From: Lunularia cruciata
Lineage: Eukaryota > Streptophyta > Marchantiopsida > Lunulariales > Lunulariaceae
Reading direction: 5' to 3'
Length of the DNA: 64,000 nt
Assembly (NCBI GenBank): GCA_948567375.1
Contig: OX419757.1
Location: forward strand, 47,861,665-47,925,664
Shown here: in pieces, positions 10,464-23,455 of the stretch
How the letters are laid out: each line of letters opens with the position of its first letter
How positions within the stretch are numbered: position 1 is the first letter of the stretch
Position numbers and translations under genes: made by a program
The notes under the pieces: generated by a model
What the model saw: the letters and a program-made list of their open reading frames with translations, nothing else
Told to the model about the DNA's origin: nothing
The model's database searches: none

Positions 10464-11175
10464 TGTGGCACTTTAGAGTTTATGTATGACTTATGTGTGA
10501 GTTGTGATTCTATAGTGTATGATGTTGACAGTGATGTATGTTGTGTAACAATATATATACGCACTACAACTATCACGCCATTTGTAGTGTCACATCTAGA
10601 TTGCTTGGACACTAGAGTTCCAATGATAGTAGTTAGAGGCATTTTTTGTAGTTACTCATAGATTACTTTCCGACGGTCAGATTTTGTGTTTAGGGTACTG
10701 ACTTCATGGTGAGGCCCACCGTCACTTGCACTATCCGCACCGTCAGGTGTGCCATTAGCGGGATTGTTGGGATGAGACCTAGGTTGAAATCAGGAGTATA
10801 CCTTGGAAGTGCAGCTCTAGAGAGCTCACTTCTTTGATGTTCAGCCTTTGAGTTCCTGGCTAGAGTGGACAGAAAACCGGCAAGCGTCACCTGGAGTCTC
10901 TTAGCTAGAGTGAGTGTGGCTTGATTGTAATCAGTGCCTTGTTGTTGGCAAGTTATTGCGAATCAGATCAAGTATTGATCCAAGTTCGATTGATTTGAGC
11001 TGTAAACGAATCTGATTATTGTGGAACTTTAGAGTTTATGTATAACTTATGTTGTAAACGAATCTGATTACTGTGAAACTTTAGAGTTTATGTATAACTT
11101 ATGTGTGAGTTGTGCTTCTATAGTGTATGATGTTGATAGCAATGTATGTTATATAGCGATGTCTAAACGCACTTC
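10464..11175 (+). repeat. LTR of the PHD-type element
   Basis: Starts TGTGGCACTTTAGAG at 10,464 and probably ends CA at 11,175. The second copy (40,728-41,371, - strand) starts TGTGGCACTTGAGAG directly after a polypurine tract, which fixes this end as the LTR start. The first 115 bp or so are repeated near the other end (from about 11,020), and this also holds in the second copy. Here a further 50-55-bp tandem duplication (TGTAAACGAATCTGATTA units) occurs at about 11,000-11,105. Confidence 0.7.
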
Positions 11176-12360
11176 AGATGTCTAGATATAGCAAACAAGG
11201 GCATGCACAACAAACCAATATGTTTTTGGATTTCTGTCCATTCTTCTTTTTCTTTGATCGCGGTGGGGTAAGAGCAAACGATGCAAAAATGGGAGCTTAA
11301 AAGCTCTCATATTTGCACCTATCTATCCCTATTTACACACCATCTTTTGCCTACCGGGCAAAAGTAAGGAGGAGAGAAAACTACGAAGGAAAGGAGATAT
11401 ATAAAAACTACGAAGAAAAGGATCCACCATCACAAGTGAAAGTAAAATCTGCCAAACTAAGAGCACCGCCTGAAAGGTTTCACCTCAACGGACGCATCCT
11501 CTAGAAGGCATATGCCGAACTGCAGAACAGATAGTGGTTAATATTTGGCTAGGATTTTTAAGTTGTGTTAAGGTAAACAGAGTACCGGTGTGCGGTTTCA
11601 TTTTTGATTTATCTAATATTCCATAAGACTCTCTCATTAGGTCCTCAATGATGGAATTTAAATAGATAGTTTATGAAAGTTATGGGATTTCTTCTGGAGG
11701 TGTACAGTAGTAAGAAAAGGTTCATGCATATCTTTTATTATAAAAACTTTATGCGATATCATAACAATCCATACAAGATGCTATTCTTCCTCTTAAACAA
11801 AAGTGACTCCCCAGTATTTAACAATTCAGCTCTCATAATCTTGCTGTAGAGAAATCTTGTCACGTTAATTGTGTAAGATATGCTTTTGCAAATTTTGAAT
11901 ATCCACTATGATTCATGCACATGGATTCCATCATGCAAAGGCATAGTGCAAAGGTGGTGAAGGAAAGGAAATTAAAGAGTGCCGTCATTGTAGAGGGAGA
12001 ATACGATGCCTCTGACTTACGTAGTGGCAGGGGATGTGCCATTGAAATGGGAAGGCCTCCGAAGTTTAGGGTTTCGTTTTCTCGTAATTTTTCGGGAGTG
12101 GTGTGAGCGAGAGAGTGCACAACATTGGAGAAAAGAGGAGTGAGTAGAGTGCGGAACAGGAAGGTCGCGGGACAGAGGGTTGCGAAAAGAGCCCGAAACG
12201 GTCGTGTGTGCTGGAGTGTTGGAGAGGAGAGTTTCGAATACAGTGGAGATGGTTAATTGCCTGGAACGAGTACGGATTGCGAGGATGAAGAGGAAGAGAG
12301 AGAGGAGGAGGGAGGTGGAAGTTTAGACATGGAGCGGTCGTCAATCTCGAGGCAGACGAC
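11176..12360 (+). promoter_or_regulatory. Upstream region of TRS130 (promoter and 5' UTR)
   Basis: No protein-coding gene is supported here. GATATATAAAAAC near 11,395 is a possible TATA element, but it is far from the ATG. The stretch from about 12,080 to 12,360 is purine-rich (GAGAGAG, GAAGAGGAAGAGAG) and probably holds the 5' UTR. The transcription start cannot be placed from sequence alone. Confidence 0.4.
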
Positions 12361-15300
12361 ATGGCGAGCTCTCTGTCACAATTTCAGATGATGAAAAGTG
12401 CCTCGGATCGCCTCGTTGTTGCGAGTATGTGTGCCTTGCTCGATTCTGCTTCTGTTTGCTTGCATGTACACGTTCAGGAATTTCGTGCTTTACATTCAAA
12501 ATTCCGATTCCTCGTGTCGAGCTGGATTGGCTGGATATTCGTAAGATTCCGATCAGTAGAGGGGAATGCAAGGATTCTGGTCACCGATGGACCGCAGGAC
12601 ATAGTAATTCGGATATGCAGTGGCTTTTCATAGTTGATGCACTGTCATCAGGGAGCCTTGAGTAGGCTAGAAGTCTACATGTCGGCACTGAAGTGCAATC
12701 AAGCTGACGCACAAACCTGCATTGCTCTTGAGGTGTTAGGCCCAAGTTTTACCTGTCAGCCGAACTGCTGTACTTAGTACGAGCTCTTCTAGTGTCAGAT
12801 CTTCGTAAAATCTTCAGCCGGTCTCTACAATAAGAATGCAGGACATGTAAAGCATAACTTTTGTCAAGTTTCTTTAGGGTGGCTCCAAGCTGGTTTTGGT
12901 TTTGCGGACTAGCGTGATTATTTCCGCCATGGTTTGGCGCTTGTCACTTGTTCCGAAGGCTACAAGACGTGCCTCTGGCCAGTTGCAGCAATTTATTTCA
13001 TTCTTTGTGGAGTGGATCCTAGACATACTGTATTCTACGTGTGGTCACGTACAAACTCCCTATTTATAGACTACTTTGAGCTAGGGAGCGGTGACAACGA
13101 TGAGCTGCATACTTGTGACTCGATCTTCATCTTCTCTCGGAGTCCATTCTCATGAACATGTGCAAGATAAGCACACAGAACATTGAAGACAGCAGGTATT
13201 AGGAGCAATGAGTGATGAGACCAAGGAGCATTACAACACCCCACTATCCGAGAGGCCTTAACTGAAGCGAAACCGCAGCTGGTTTTAGGAATTACCACTT
13301 ACTTGGAGATAGTTTTTAGGACATTGCAGGTGGTCCTTACTATTATGTCAAGTAATGGGTTGTCAAGATTTAGGTTCACTTTCGAACTGATAGGGAAGTC
13401 AAGGTTATGGGTGTCTATACGCAGTTAGGAGCTGGGCTCTCTGCAACGTAGAAACATTCACCTTGTTCGAGGCTCAATCATAGTTTGGGATGGAGTGATG
13501 CTTCAGTGAAGTTCAACATCTTCAACATCTTAGGCGGTGATCCTGAATGCTTTTCAGATTCTTGTGGCTAGAAATTCTTCTAGAGTCCTTCCTCACAAGC
13601 ACCGTGGAAAACTCGTCACTCGCCATAGACTTGGTGGATTTCTTAAGTTTGATTTGTGAGAGTACTTCAACTTTGGTTAGGTGTATTGGTGTGTGCTTAG
13701 TTCGGTTGGTGGAGGATTATCTTGTGATACCACCTCTGTTTCAGGACTTTCAGGAGCGTGTACTTTTTCAAGCTGTCGGTAGGCACTATATGATGACGTA
13801 CATCAAACTTCTACTCAAATTAAGCCTGAGCAGAGTTCAGTTCTTGCAGATTCTTCTGTTTTGTTTCTTCTGTTTTGTTTCTTCTTAAGTTTGTAGTTCT
13901 AGCCGTCAAGTTCATTCAGACGTCTGCAAATCTTACATTTGCAAGAGTCTAATTGTTACCGTTGGTCTTGCAGTTGAAGACGTGAGTGACCTGTGGCCTG
14001 TTGTGCGGGAAAATTTTGAGGCACGCGTGCCTTTTAGGAGGGTTATTTTAAATAACAAAGCTCGAAATCCAGTCTTGGTCGAGAAACTACCTGTAGAATA
14101 CATACTCACGACAGATGCACGCCTCCGCGGGCGCACTCCACTTGAGCAGTCCCCTTTCTGGTTCCGCCATCCATATGCATCTGTGGTCCTTGTCGCTTGT
14201 GAGGTGTGTATAAATATACTTTCTTGGTCTCCTGTTTTTTGCTATGTTTTCTGTCACTTGAAGTTAGACTTACACAAACATAGTGTCAAGGAGCTTTGGG
14301 ACAACAAGATGTCGCACTCATTTACAACTGCCACTGTTTTGTTTGATCCAAGCAAAATGATGGTGAAAACCATGTGTATTCGCCTTATGAACGATGCTGG
14401 ATTGGCAGTAACAGCAGCAAGGAATGCCAGTTCAATTACTGAATTACATTTGTCAACTTCTTATGACCTTTTTCACAGGATTTAGATGAGTACAAGCAAC
14501 TGCTCAAACCACGTTTGAAACAGATTGTGCAAAATGAAGACCGTGAGTGGTTTATTGTTTTTGTCTCCAAAACTCCTGCCAATGATCCAAACTTCAAACA
14601 CACAAAAAAGGTGTATTACAGGCTTGAAGCTGATTTCAGCTCAAAAAAGCGGGAGAGGTACACCTTCTTCTCTTCTTAGACTGGAAGCTTAACGAAAGCT
14701 GTATCGACGCCCTTTTAATATTCCTTCATCTCAGCCTGTGGTTTTCATTGTTTTAATTCTTGCACACCTTCTAATGTCCCCTCGGGCAGATGTTGCAAGT
14801 TGGAGACGCACATCGTGGATCATACAGTCTGGGAAGATATCGAACACAAAGTGGTGGTCTGCATCCAGAACACTCTGGACAGGCGGGTCCAGTTTTATGA
14901 GGAGGAAGTCAGAAGACTAAGTGAACATCGCTTTATGCCGGCATGGAACTTCTGCAACTTCTTTGTTGTTAAGGTAATCATTATGCTGAGCGAATTATTC
15001 TCCTGTTTGTTGTTTATCATAAACACCCTGAACTGAGAAAAGTAGAGCTTGGGTGAATAGAAGCTAGAGCTGTTTAATCAGTCTCTTGAGTGGAACACTT
15101 GATGGCTTTATTTGCCGAAGATTACTACTTCTCATTTTGACTATCTGGCGTTTTCTACTTTCGTTCTTTAAGTATATTGCACACATTCAAGCTGACCGTA
15201 GATACGAATTGCATCAGTGTTGCTTCAAGCCACGTCGAATTGTTGTTTTGTTTGGTGGACCTAATAGCGTTCTGATGTTGTCTTGGGGTGCATCGGTGAT

Positions 15301-18300
15301 CACCCTGAAGAGCCTGGAGTTAAGTTTCTAAGAGATTTGTATAAACGGACAAGGACAGAATTGTTGAATAAATTCATCTAGAGATTCATAGACGAGGCAC
15401 TTGTTGATTTCGTTGTGACCGCTGTTCAGGAAAGTCTTGCAATCATGTTTGAAATGGCCCACTTGCTTGAGGATGCTTTGCGAGAGTACGATGAGTTGGA
15501 GCAAATTTACTTGGAAATTGGTATGGACGAAGATATTCTCCTTGGGGATAATATGGATTTTGCACATGGCGGAAACGAAGTTCTTTGTTAAACGCGTTAG
15601 AACTAGCAGGACCGGAAGCTACGTGTTGATACGCTCTCTGCAATCCCAACAGTTTATCTGCCATCTTTCTTGGTCGACAATGAGTTGTTAGATATAGAAT
15701 GTCTGGGAGGGCGTGTATGGTGAAACGCTTTCCTCCACGTGAAATTGGTCACATGGAGGAAGTTAGAAGAGTGTGAAGTCATGGAGATAAGTTGCAAGAA
15801 GTTGAAAATCAACGTGGGCTGCTCCTTTTTTTCGTTAGGATGTCTTAAAGCATAGAAGCTCTATTCGCATTAGAAACTGGAGAGTGTTCAGGGAATTACC
15901 TCTTGAGATTGCTATCACTGTCAAGACTATCCTGCTGATTCAGCTGCTCATCTACTCATATAGAGTGGACTATGGTGTATGACAGTGAACTTGCCAAATA
16001 TGAAGGCTAGGGAATTCGGGGGCACCGATGCCGGGGATGAGCGTTCAGCCATATTGAATGCGTCTCGGAAGCCATTTGCTCAGTTTCAACTAGAAGATGC
16101 CGTCAAAGAATTTGATTTCCGACAATATCTTTTTGCTCGACAGGCGGTGGTACTGTTTCTTCTCATGACATGGATTTCTTTAACAAGAGAGACGATATGA
16201 TGCTGAGTAGCACGGTTCCTATATTCTCGTACAACTTGGCTTTCTGTTTCTGCTGAGTGGTTATTTGGATACAAGCAGCTGTAGTAAAGGAGCAGGTTCC
16301 TATATTCTCGTACAACTTGGCTTTCTGTTTCTGCTGAGTAGTTAATTGGATACAAGCAGCTGTAGTAAAGGAGCAGAGCAATCACTGTCTGTCTTTGGAA
16401 CACTCATTCCTCACAAACAGACAACTGGGCACAAGCAAGTGCTTTCAGTTAGAGCAAGTGGTGGTTCGCCCTGGTTCTGTGTTTCCAGATTGATAAGCTA
16501 TCATCGAGTGTGGTTCTACCTGCATGAATCACGTTATAGTTCTGTGTTTGTACCCTGTTAGTACTGTTTAGCTACTATCACACTGTCCACTACTAAGTTG
16601 AGGTGCTCGGATCTGTAATTTGAAACGCTGTTTGCCACTGGGGACGAGATGGTGTATGAGACTGACCAGGATTACGTTTGCAGCTGCTTTTCTGTCTAAA
16701 TCGTCCAGCTGAAGTTGCCGCAAGGGCTTTTCCTTTCATACAGGCGTTCTCCAGAAGTCTTGTCCAACATGAGGTAGATTTCTTGAGCTGTGATGGATTC
16801 TAAAATTTATCACGGATCGTCAACTTATGAGACAGTTTGCCGCCGATCTGTCAACACAGTTTTACAGTTCTCACCGTCAGTTCGTCCCTTGAGATGCAAT
16901 AATTTTGCAGAATGCAGTAGAAGTGTAGTGACTGCGTATTCTCCTGGATGAATTCTCATTCCGTTATTATCTTTTTTGGGTTGTCAACAGAAAAGGCTAC
17001 CGTTCTGTCTCCGTGAACTCTGGGTGCTCACAGCATGCTTGGAAGTCGTAAAAGCATCTGCTGAGCGGTTCAATCCACGGTCCGTGACTCCTGATGTAGA
17101 GAAGGACTTCTATCGTCTCCAAGCAGACTTGTACTTGTATGCGCGCACCAAGGTTTCCTCTTATACCTAGCCCAGCGAACAAACCTTCATCCCTGTTTGT
17201 TTTCATTTTGATCTGAGGGATGGAATTTTACATGTCCTTCTAAACTACTTTCTGATATATTTGACTGGTGAGCTTCCCAAGAAGCTGTTTTTTCAAGATC
17301 AATCTTTTCTGGTCGATAACGGTGGACTAGAACTGATGGTCACAAAGAGCTGCAACAGGTTCCCTCCTGTGCCTGCAATGCATGATAGTCTGTTCGTGAG
17401 ATTATTGTCGAGATCTAGTCAGAAAGTTAGTCAGTCGGATGCATAAGGTGAAATATATCGAGCTTTGGTGACTTAATAATCTGCACTTCACTTTGGTGTT
17501 GCAGCTGATGAGGTTAGCGGACTTGGTTGGATATGGATCAAGAATACAGAAAAGCCCATGCAACAGGTATTGTCATTAGAAACGTACAATGCCGCCCTCA
17601 TGCCCAATGCGTAATCATCTAGGGAATCGTTATATCCCTGCAATGTTTGAGATCCTTTTTGTGAGTGAAATGAACAGTAGACAGGTATTACATCATAGTG
17701 AAAAGAACGGCACACACTGCTCTAGCAAAGGACATCAAGAAATTCTTCTGTTCCTGTACTTTGTAGGTGAACACCCATCATGGAACTGGTGAGAAAGGTC
17801 TGCAGTTCGTTGGGGCATCCTACCTATGGATTGTTGTTTCCATAGGCGTCAATCTTCCTCTGGCTTTACGAAAATTAAGCTACAGCTAAGGATATGTTCT
17901 GACATCCCTCGTTTTCTTTCGCAATTGAGCAGTGCAGCATTAAGCATGTCGCCCTGGCCAAAGCCAGCAGTTTGGCCTGTTGTGCCGGCTGATGCAAATG
18001 CTCGAGTTCTTGCTAAACAACAAGTAAGTTCCCTTGAACCAGGAGGTCCACGCATCTTACAGTGTTTTTTTTTCCCTTTTTCTTTCGTTCTTCATTTCTT
18101 TTGTGTATTCTGGTCCCCCCTTCTTAACCGTCTTGCATGTTGCTTGACAAGGTCGCATGGAGGGGGATACCAGGCACAGTTTAGCGTAACTTTTCTGTGT
18201 CTGAACGCGATTACAGACGTTATATGCAAGCTTTTCATTGGATATAATCAATATAGCTTGATGGTCATATATTTCTGCTACAAAGTGTGCTCACCGATTT

Positions 18301-21300
18301 TGAGAGTTTACGTGTCAAGTCTGTCGTCTCTGTAATTCCAAGGGTAATGGAATGACAGAGGAATGACAGAGAGTTGCTTACACGACGAGAGTCTTATAAG
18401 CTACTCAAAGTCAACGTGAGCTGTATGGAGGTTAGTTGTCTTTGAGTCTTGACTTGTTAATTGTTTCGTTCCATTCACATGCCCTTACATGTTATCTGCT
18501 GCAAGATGGCAGCAGGCCCTTTCAGAAACGTCGAATACAACTGGTAGCATGAGGAGGGAGCTTCCTTTGGCTCCTGGTATTCTTCTGCGAGAAGCAAATC
18601 GTAGGAGAGCTTCTCTCTCTGCTGGAAATGTTCTGGAGTTGATGGACACTAATCGGAATAGCTTCAAGGAAGGGTTAGCAACTCACTTTTAACCTTTGGA
18701 TGCGTGTGGAAGAATGATTAAGCTTATTGTGTGTTTTATGAGAGATACTCCAAGTACTAGGATTGGTGTGCACGGATAAACTCAAGTTCGGCAGCCCTAT
18801 GGGCTTATCTCACGGGCCTTCTCCGTGGGATAAGCCTGTAGGGGCTGCTGAACCTGAGTTCAGTATGATTTTAGATCTCAGGCCATTCCTGTTATGCTTA
18901 GGTGGTCATACTGAGTCCTGGTTGGAAAATGTGTCGAGTATCAAGCTTAAGCCAGAACTGATCGTGGTCAGTTCGCATGTCTATAGGTTTAAAAGATCTG
19001 AATCTATGGGGGAGGAGGGTGGTCGGGGTGGCCTCAAAGCTACTTTCCGAACAGCCAGTAACGGCAATCTGATGGCTGAGGGTGCAAGCGTAAATTCACC
19101 ACGGGCATTACCCCCAAGTCCTGTGAGTCCTGGATTGACCCAAGCGCGCTCAGGAAGCCCAGCACTATCACCACAAAGTTCAGGTGTTGGTTGGGGTGCA
19201 ATAGATCGTCCTATGAAGCTTGGCGAAATACAAGTAGCGGCAGAGGATGCTTTGAAGGCGAAGGATTGTGACGAGATCCTCCAGAAAGCTTTGTCTTCCA
19301 TTGAAGGATTCGAGGTAAGCAGTGGTCCTTTTGAACGCAGAATTTAATCACCCTTCAAGATTGACATCAATGGCCTACTTGATTAATTTATAAGTGACAC
19401 ATGCCTCAGGCCTTTGACAGTTAATTGGGCTCCTAAGCGCTTGAATTGGAGCAACTAATCTTCAGGTTCCCGAACCTACTTTGGAAGAACTTGCTCGAGG
19501 AAAGAAATGTGGATTTGCCGCACACTGTAGCTGACTGTATTCGGGAGTCGGATCCATGAGCGCAATGGAATCAACATGCTGGCAACCTTGATCCCTTCCA
19601 AGTGATGCCGTGTGAACTCTTTGGTGACAGGAAATGTACCTGGATCTTACTCGGGCGGCTGCGGACAATTTTCACCTATCTTGGCGAAAGCGTCATGGTG
19701 TCGTTCTGGACGGAGAAGTTGCGGCAGTGCACTTCCGGCGTGGTAATTTGGACTCAGCAGCTAAGCTGTATGAAAAAGTTTGTGCCCTTTATGCAGGGGA
19801 ACGCTGGCACGCATTACTTGCAGAGGTCCTCCCCCGTCTCTCCGACTGCCAGAAGCAACTTGGTGACTGGGCTGGATATCTTTCTTCTTGTATTAAACTC
19901 CTGTCTCTTGATCGAGGGTTGCTGACGGATGAAGAGCGGCAAACTTTGCAGTCAGAAATAGTCAGGCTTGCTCACAGTGGATTGAAAGCTCCTGTGTCTT
20001 TGGATGTCTCTGTGCTTATTACATTCACCTCGAAAGGAGGGCCACCTCTAGAGCTTTGTGAAGGAGACCCCGGGATGCTCCAAGTTACAGTCTGGAGTGG
20101 ATTTCCCAATGACATTTCCCTTGAATCCTTGAGCTTAACTCTTGTCACCACTTTTAGCGCAGACGAGGGTACCAAGGTATGTGCTTTCATAACTGGAACA
20201 GACTCTTTGCTTCAGTTCCGTTCACCCCATGACAGATAGGAAAGTATGTCTAGACAACAAGCACTAAGTGCTAAGTTCCATGTTTTGAGCCTGATGTGCG
20301 TTTTTGAGGGGCAAGTGATGGGGCTTCATAACGGGATTTTGGCTGACATGGTGTAGTTGGTGATACTCGACATTCAGAAGTGTCAACTTAGACAGATGTG
20401 CAGGTCCCTTGTAGTAGGGTTTCTGATCATGTGGATTATTCTCCAGGTGGTGAAAAGTGCAGACGCTCCAGTCTTGAACCCTGGCAAGAATAGTGTTTCT
20501 ATTCTCTTGCCTCCTCAACGCCCTGGGTCTTACGTGCTTGGGGTACTTACGGGGCATATAGGAGAAGTGAAGCTGCGGTCGCACACTTACTGCTATACAA
20601 GTGCATCTAGTTGCAAAGGTGGTCCTCCAGATAGTGATGATTATCTAAGTCAAGAAAAGCCTATTCGACCTGTCCTTGAGGTGAGTCCATGTTGGTTACT
20701 AGGTTCTATAATTCCTTGCTCCACTAACATCTATGGGATCATTTAAACTTGCCGCAGAGTTTACTGGCATTTCCCCCCTAATTATCCCCGCTCGTACTGC
20801 TGTGGAACTGAGTCAGAAAACCGTTGCTGGGACCGCTCAAGATATGGCGTTTCTATTAGTTATTGAAGCTTCGCGAAAGATCTAGTCAAGTTCCCATTGT
20901 CATCTGTCCATTTTTGGGATATCTTAATCTCTTTGCGAAGTGCCGTTTTGGAATAAACCACTTGGATCGACCTACTTTATTGTGTGATTTGCAAGTCTTT
21001 CACATGCTTCATTCTTTTGTTCGTGATGTTAGGTTTCTAAACCGCGAGCACTAGTAGCTGTCCAAGCGGCTATATCTTGGAGACTTCTCATCGGTGAGCC
21101 TCAGTGGGTTGGAGTTGTGATTCAACCTTTGGAGTATTCATTGAACGGTGCGCGTGTGACAATATCAGGCGGACCTGGTTTGGACTTGGACTCAGATCAA
21201 ACCACCCACCTGGAAGTATTTGAAAATGCAGGCGTTCCATTCACAGGACTTCACATTGTACCACCCTCTACTACAGGGTTCAACAGGGGGCAGGTGAACG

Positions 21301-23455
21301 GAAATGTCAGTACAGGAGATCAGGATATGTCCACAAAGGGAAGTGATTCTAGTAACAGAGAGGAAGTAGTGCACGTGAAAGGCGGACAAGTGGAATTACC
21401 AGAGTGGGCGAGTAACATCTCCTCCATTCTGTGGCTGCGAGTAGTAGCCCATGTGCAGGATGAGAATGAAGGGGCCGAACTTCTTCCCTTAGTGCCTACA
21501 TCTCCAAGACACGGGCTCACAAGAGCATTGTCGATCAATAAGACTGCTAAAGATGTCGTGACGATTGAGTCCGCATCTGAGGGAGGAGAAATTGGTTCTC
21601 GCCTTGAATCCTCGCGATATGCCACCAGCACAGCCGAAGGGATGAGGACAATTAACGTGAAGTTAGAATTTGGAGCTGGGAGAAGCCGAATATTTGAAAG
21701 GTAAGAATGGAAGAAACTTTTTATTCTAGTACTTTCTCTCTCCTCATTTGTGTTGAAGTGTGGGTCATCTTTTTTCCCCTAATCATCTCCTAAATCTGCC
21801 GACATTCTCAAGCAAGCCAGTTCGCCTGATTTTACCTCGTTAGGTTGGTTCTCACGTGCCTGCACTTTCTTTTACCAGGGCAATCGCTCTGCAGTTTACA
21901 AGACCGTTCCATACAGTTACGCGGGTGGTGAGCAAAGGCAATGATGGAACTCTCATTTTGCAGGTTAGATCTGTGATTTGGTGTTTTCTAAACTGATCCA
22001 TTTTCACATTTGTTCGTCAAGCAATGGTTAGCGACGAGTTTGTGCTAGACACTCCGTCGTTTACACTATGTTCAGATGTTCTGAAGACTTTGTTTGACAT
22101 GCAGGTTACCTTGACGTCGGAGTTGGTGGCTACCATTACAGTTTTGGATGCAAGACTAGAGTTGCAAGCGGGCTTTGTACATGTTAATGACTCTGATGGT
22201 CGGCCTAGCCCATCTTGGTTGTTACCTCTTAAACTTTCAGCGACTTCTGAAGGCGCTTTACTCTTTGTTGTTCGTTCTACGAGCCCCACCGTGAATGAAG
22301 GTGTTATATTACAACCCACCTGTATTGCCGAAAGAAGACAGATCACAAGCATTAGAGCTCATTGAGCTTGCTACTTTTCTGAAGACAGTATACATAGATT
22401 CTCCCATTGCTCAAATTAATCCTTAGTAATGTGAAGACACATTGTTGGTATTTGGAGGTCCGTCCACTGCAATGATATGAGTTTGTCGTTCCTGCAGGCA
22501 CTCCAGTTTTAAGCAATGGACATCCTATGGATTCATCAAAACGGCGAGAGAGCAAGTTAATTGTTCAGTATATAATAACTGGCGAGCGCAGGTTAGGCGC
22601 ACATGCTCCTGTGAGGGAGAATAGTACCTCTCTTGATGGTGTTCAAACACAGTTGACTTTCACAAACGCCTTTGTGTTACAGATGCCAGTACTTGAGCAG
22701 CTGGCGGCCATTGGTATGCTCCCGATACCGACTCCTGGTCCCAGAGTTGGAGAGCAGGTGATCTTTCAATGGAGGGTTGAGAGGTTGAAGGAAGGCTCGA
22801 TCAAAGTCAAGAATCTGCAAGGTGACAGGAAAGAAGCCGTTCAATTATCAGAGCATTCGTCTTCTGACGTTCAGGTTAGCTCTAAATACTTCAAATATAA
22901 GATTTATGGCCGTCTGTATCCAACACTCACTGCATTGCCCTCAAGATTCCTGAACACTCGCTCTCTAGAAGTGACTCGTGAACAGCAAATCTCGTACCCA
23001 GTTTTCTAATAAGATCTAAGATAGGCCTCGTTTTAACCTCTTCATTGAATCATTGGAAGGAATATCTGTTTGCGCTCTATAGTGTCAGACTCGTGCTGAA
23101 ATGTATTGTTGGCAGAAGTATAGGAGGACACGCATAACGTATCTGATTATTGCCCATCGTGGTTTTTTTCTAGGATGATAATGAAGAGCTTCAGTATGAA
23201 CTTCAAGCAAGTACAGATAATTGGATGATTGCCGGTAGAAAGAAGGGTCACATTATGCTCTCGGCTAAGATGGGCTCGAGAGTTGTGATCTCAATGTCGT
23301 GCGTTCCACTAGTGGCTGGTCATGTACACCCCCCTTCTTTGTACCTGGCGAACATCAGTCGAGCTCACGTCAGTAGTAGCCCTGCAGGACCTCATATTGT
23401 TTGCGTGCTTCCTCCGGCACTATGTTCAACTCTCTGTGCTTCAAAGGTCCTTTAG
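12361..23455 (+). CDS. TRS130: TRAPP II complex subunit TRS130/TRAPPC10
   Basis: Large subunit of the TRAPP II tether and Rab-exchange complex at the trans-Golgi, needed for secretion and cell-plate assembly in plants. Exons: 12361-12424, 13974-14203, 14479-14657, 14790-14973, 15430-15520, 15986-16149, 16684-16773, 16991-17152, 17505-17566, 17933-18023, 18513-18673, 18987-19314, 19631-20176, 20447-20680, 21033-21700, 21879-21963, 22105-22300, 22498-22874, 23174-23455. They total 4,194 bases: 1,397 residues plus stop, with every junction GT..AG and in phase. Diagnostic blocks: EDVSDLWP, VEYILTTDARLRGRTP, REWFIVFVSK, RFMPAWNFCNFF, MAHLLEDALREYDELE, SPWPKPAVWP, KRHGVVLDGEVAAV, EKVCALYAGERW, PGSYVLGVLTGHIG, NWMIAGRKKGH and VLPPALCSTLC. 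These match plant TRS130 throughout, from the start MASSLSQFQMMKSASDRLVVA to the C-terminal TRAPPC10 domain. I recall the Arabidopsis protein as about 140 residues shorter; extra length lies mainly in glycine/serine-rich linkers of exons 12 and 15. No inactivating change seen. Confidence 0.95.
16214..16376 (+). repeat. 81-bp tandem duplication in TRS130 intron 6
   Basis: Two nearly identical copies start at 16,214 and 16,295 (GGTTCCTATATTCTCGTACA...GTAGTAAAGGAGCA). They differ at a few positions, so the event is recent. It lies within intron 6 (16,150-16,683) and leaves splice sites intact. Confidence 0.9.
18779..18861 (+). other. Long intronic hairpin in TRS130 intron 11
   Basis: Two arms of about 37 bases pair around a loop near GCCTTCT. 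The 5' arm begins AACTCAAGTTCGGCAGCCC and the 3' arm ends GGGGCTGCTGAACCTGAGTT. Pairing has a few G:U wobbles and one bulge. Size and pairing resemble a plant miRNA precursor or a very small inverted-repeat element. I recognise no known miRNA sequence in it. Confidence 0.6.

Noticed and set aside
11915-12106. Upstream ORF of 63 codons before TRS130
   Set aside because: It may be in the 5' UTR, but the transcript start is unknown and nothing supports translation; left as flanking sequence.
12066-12362. 98-codon ORF on the - strand upstream of TRS130
   Set aside because: It is the complement of a purine-rich 5' UTR with no recognisable domain.
18779-18861. Calling the intron 11 hairpin a named microRNA
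   Set aside because: The fold is convincing but I recognise no known mature sequence, and small-RNA data are needed.
18981-19301. Antisense ORF of 106 codons over TRS130 exon 12
   Set aside because: Shadow of the real exon, low complexity on the reverse strand.
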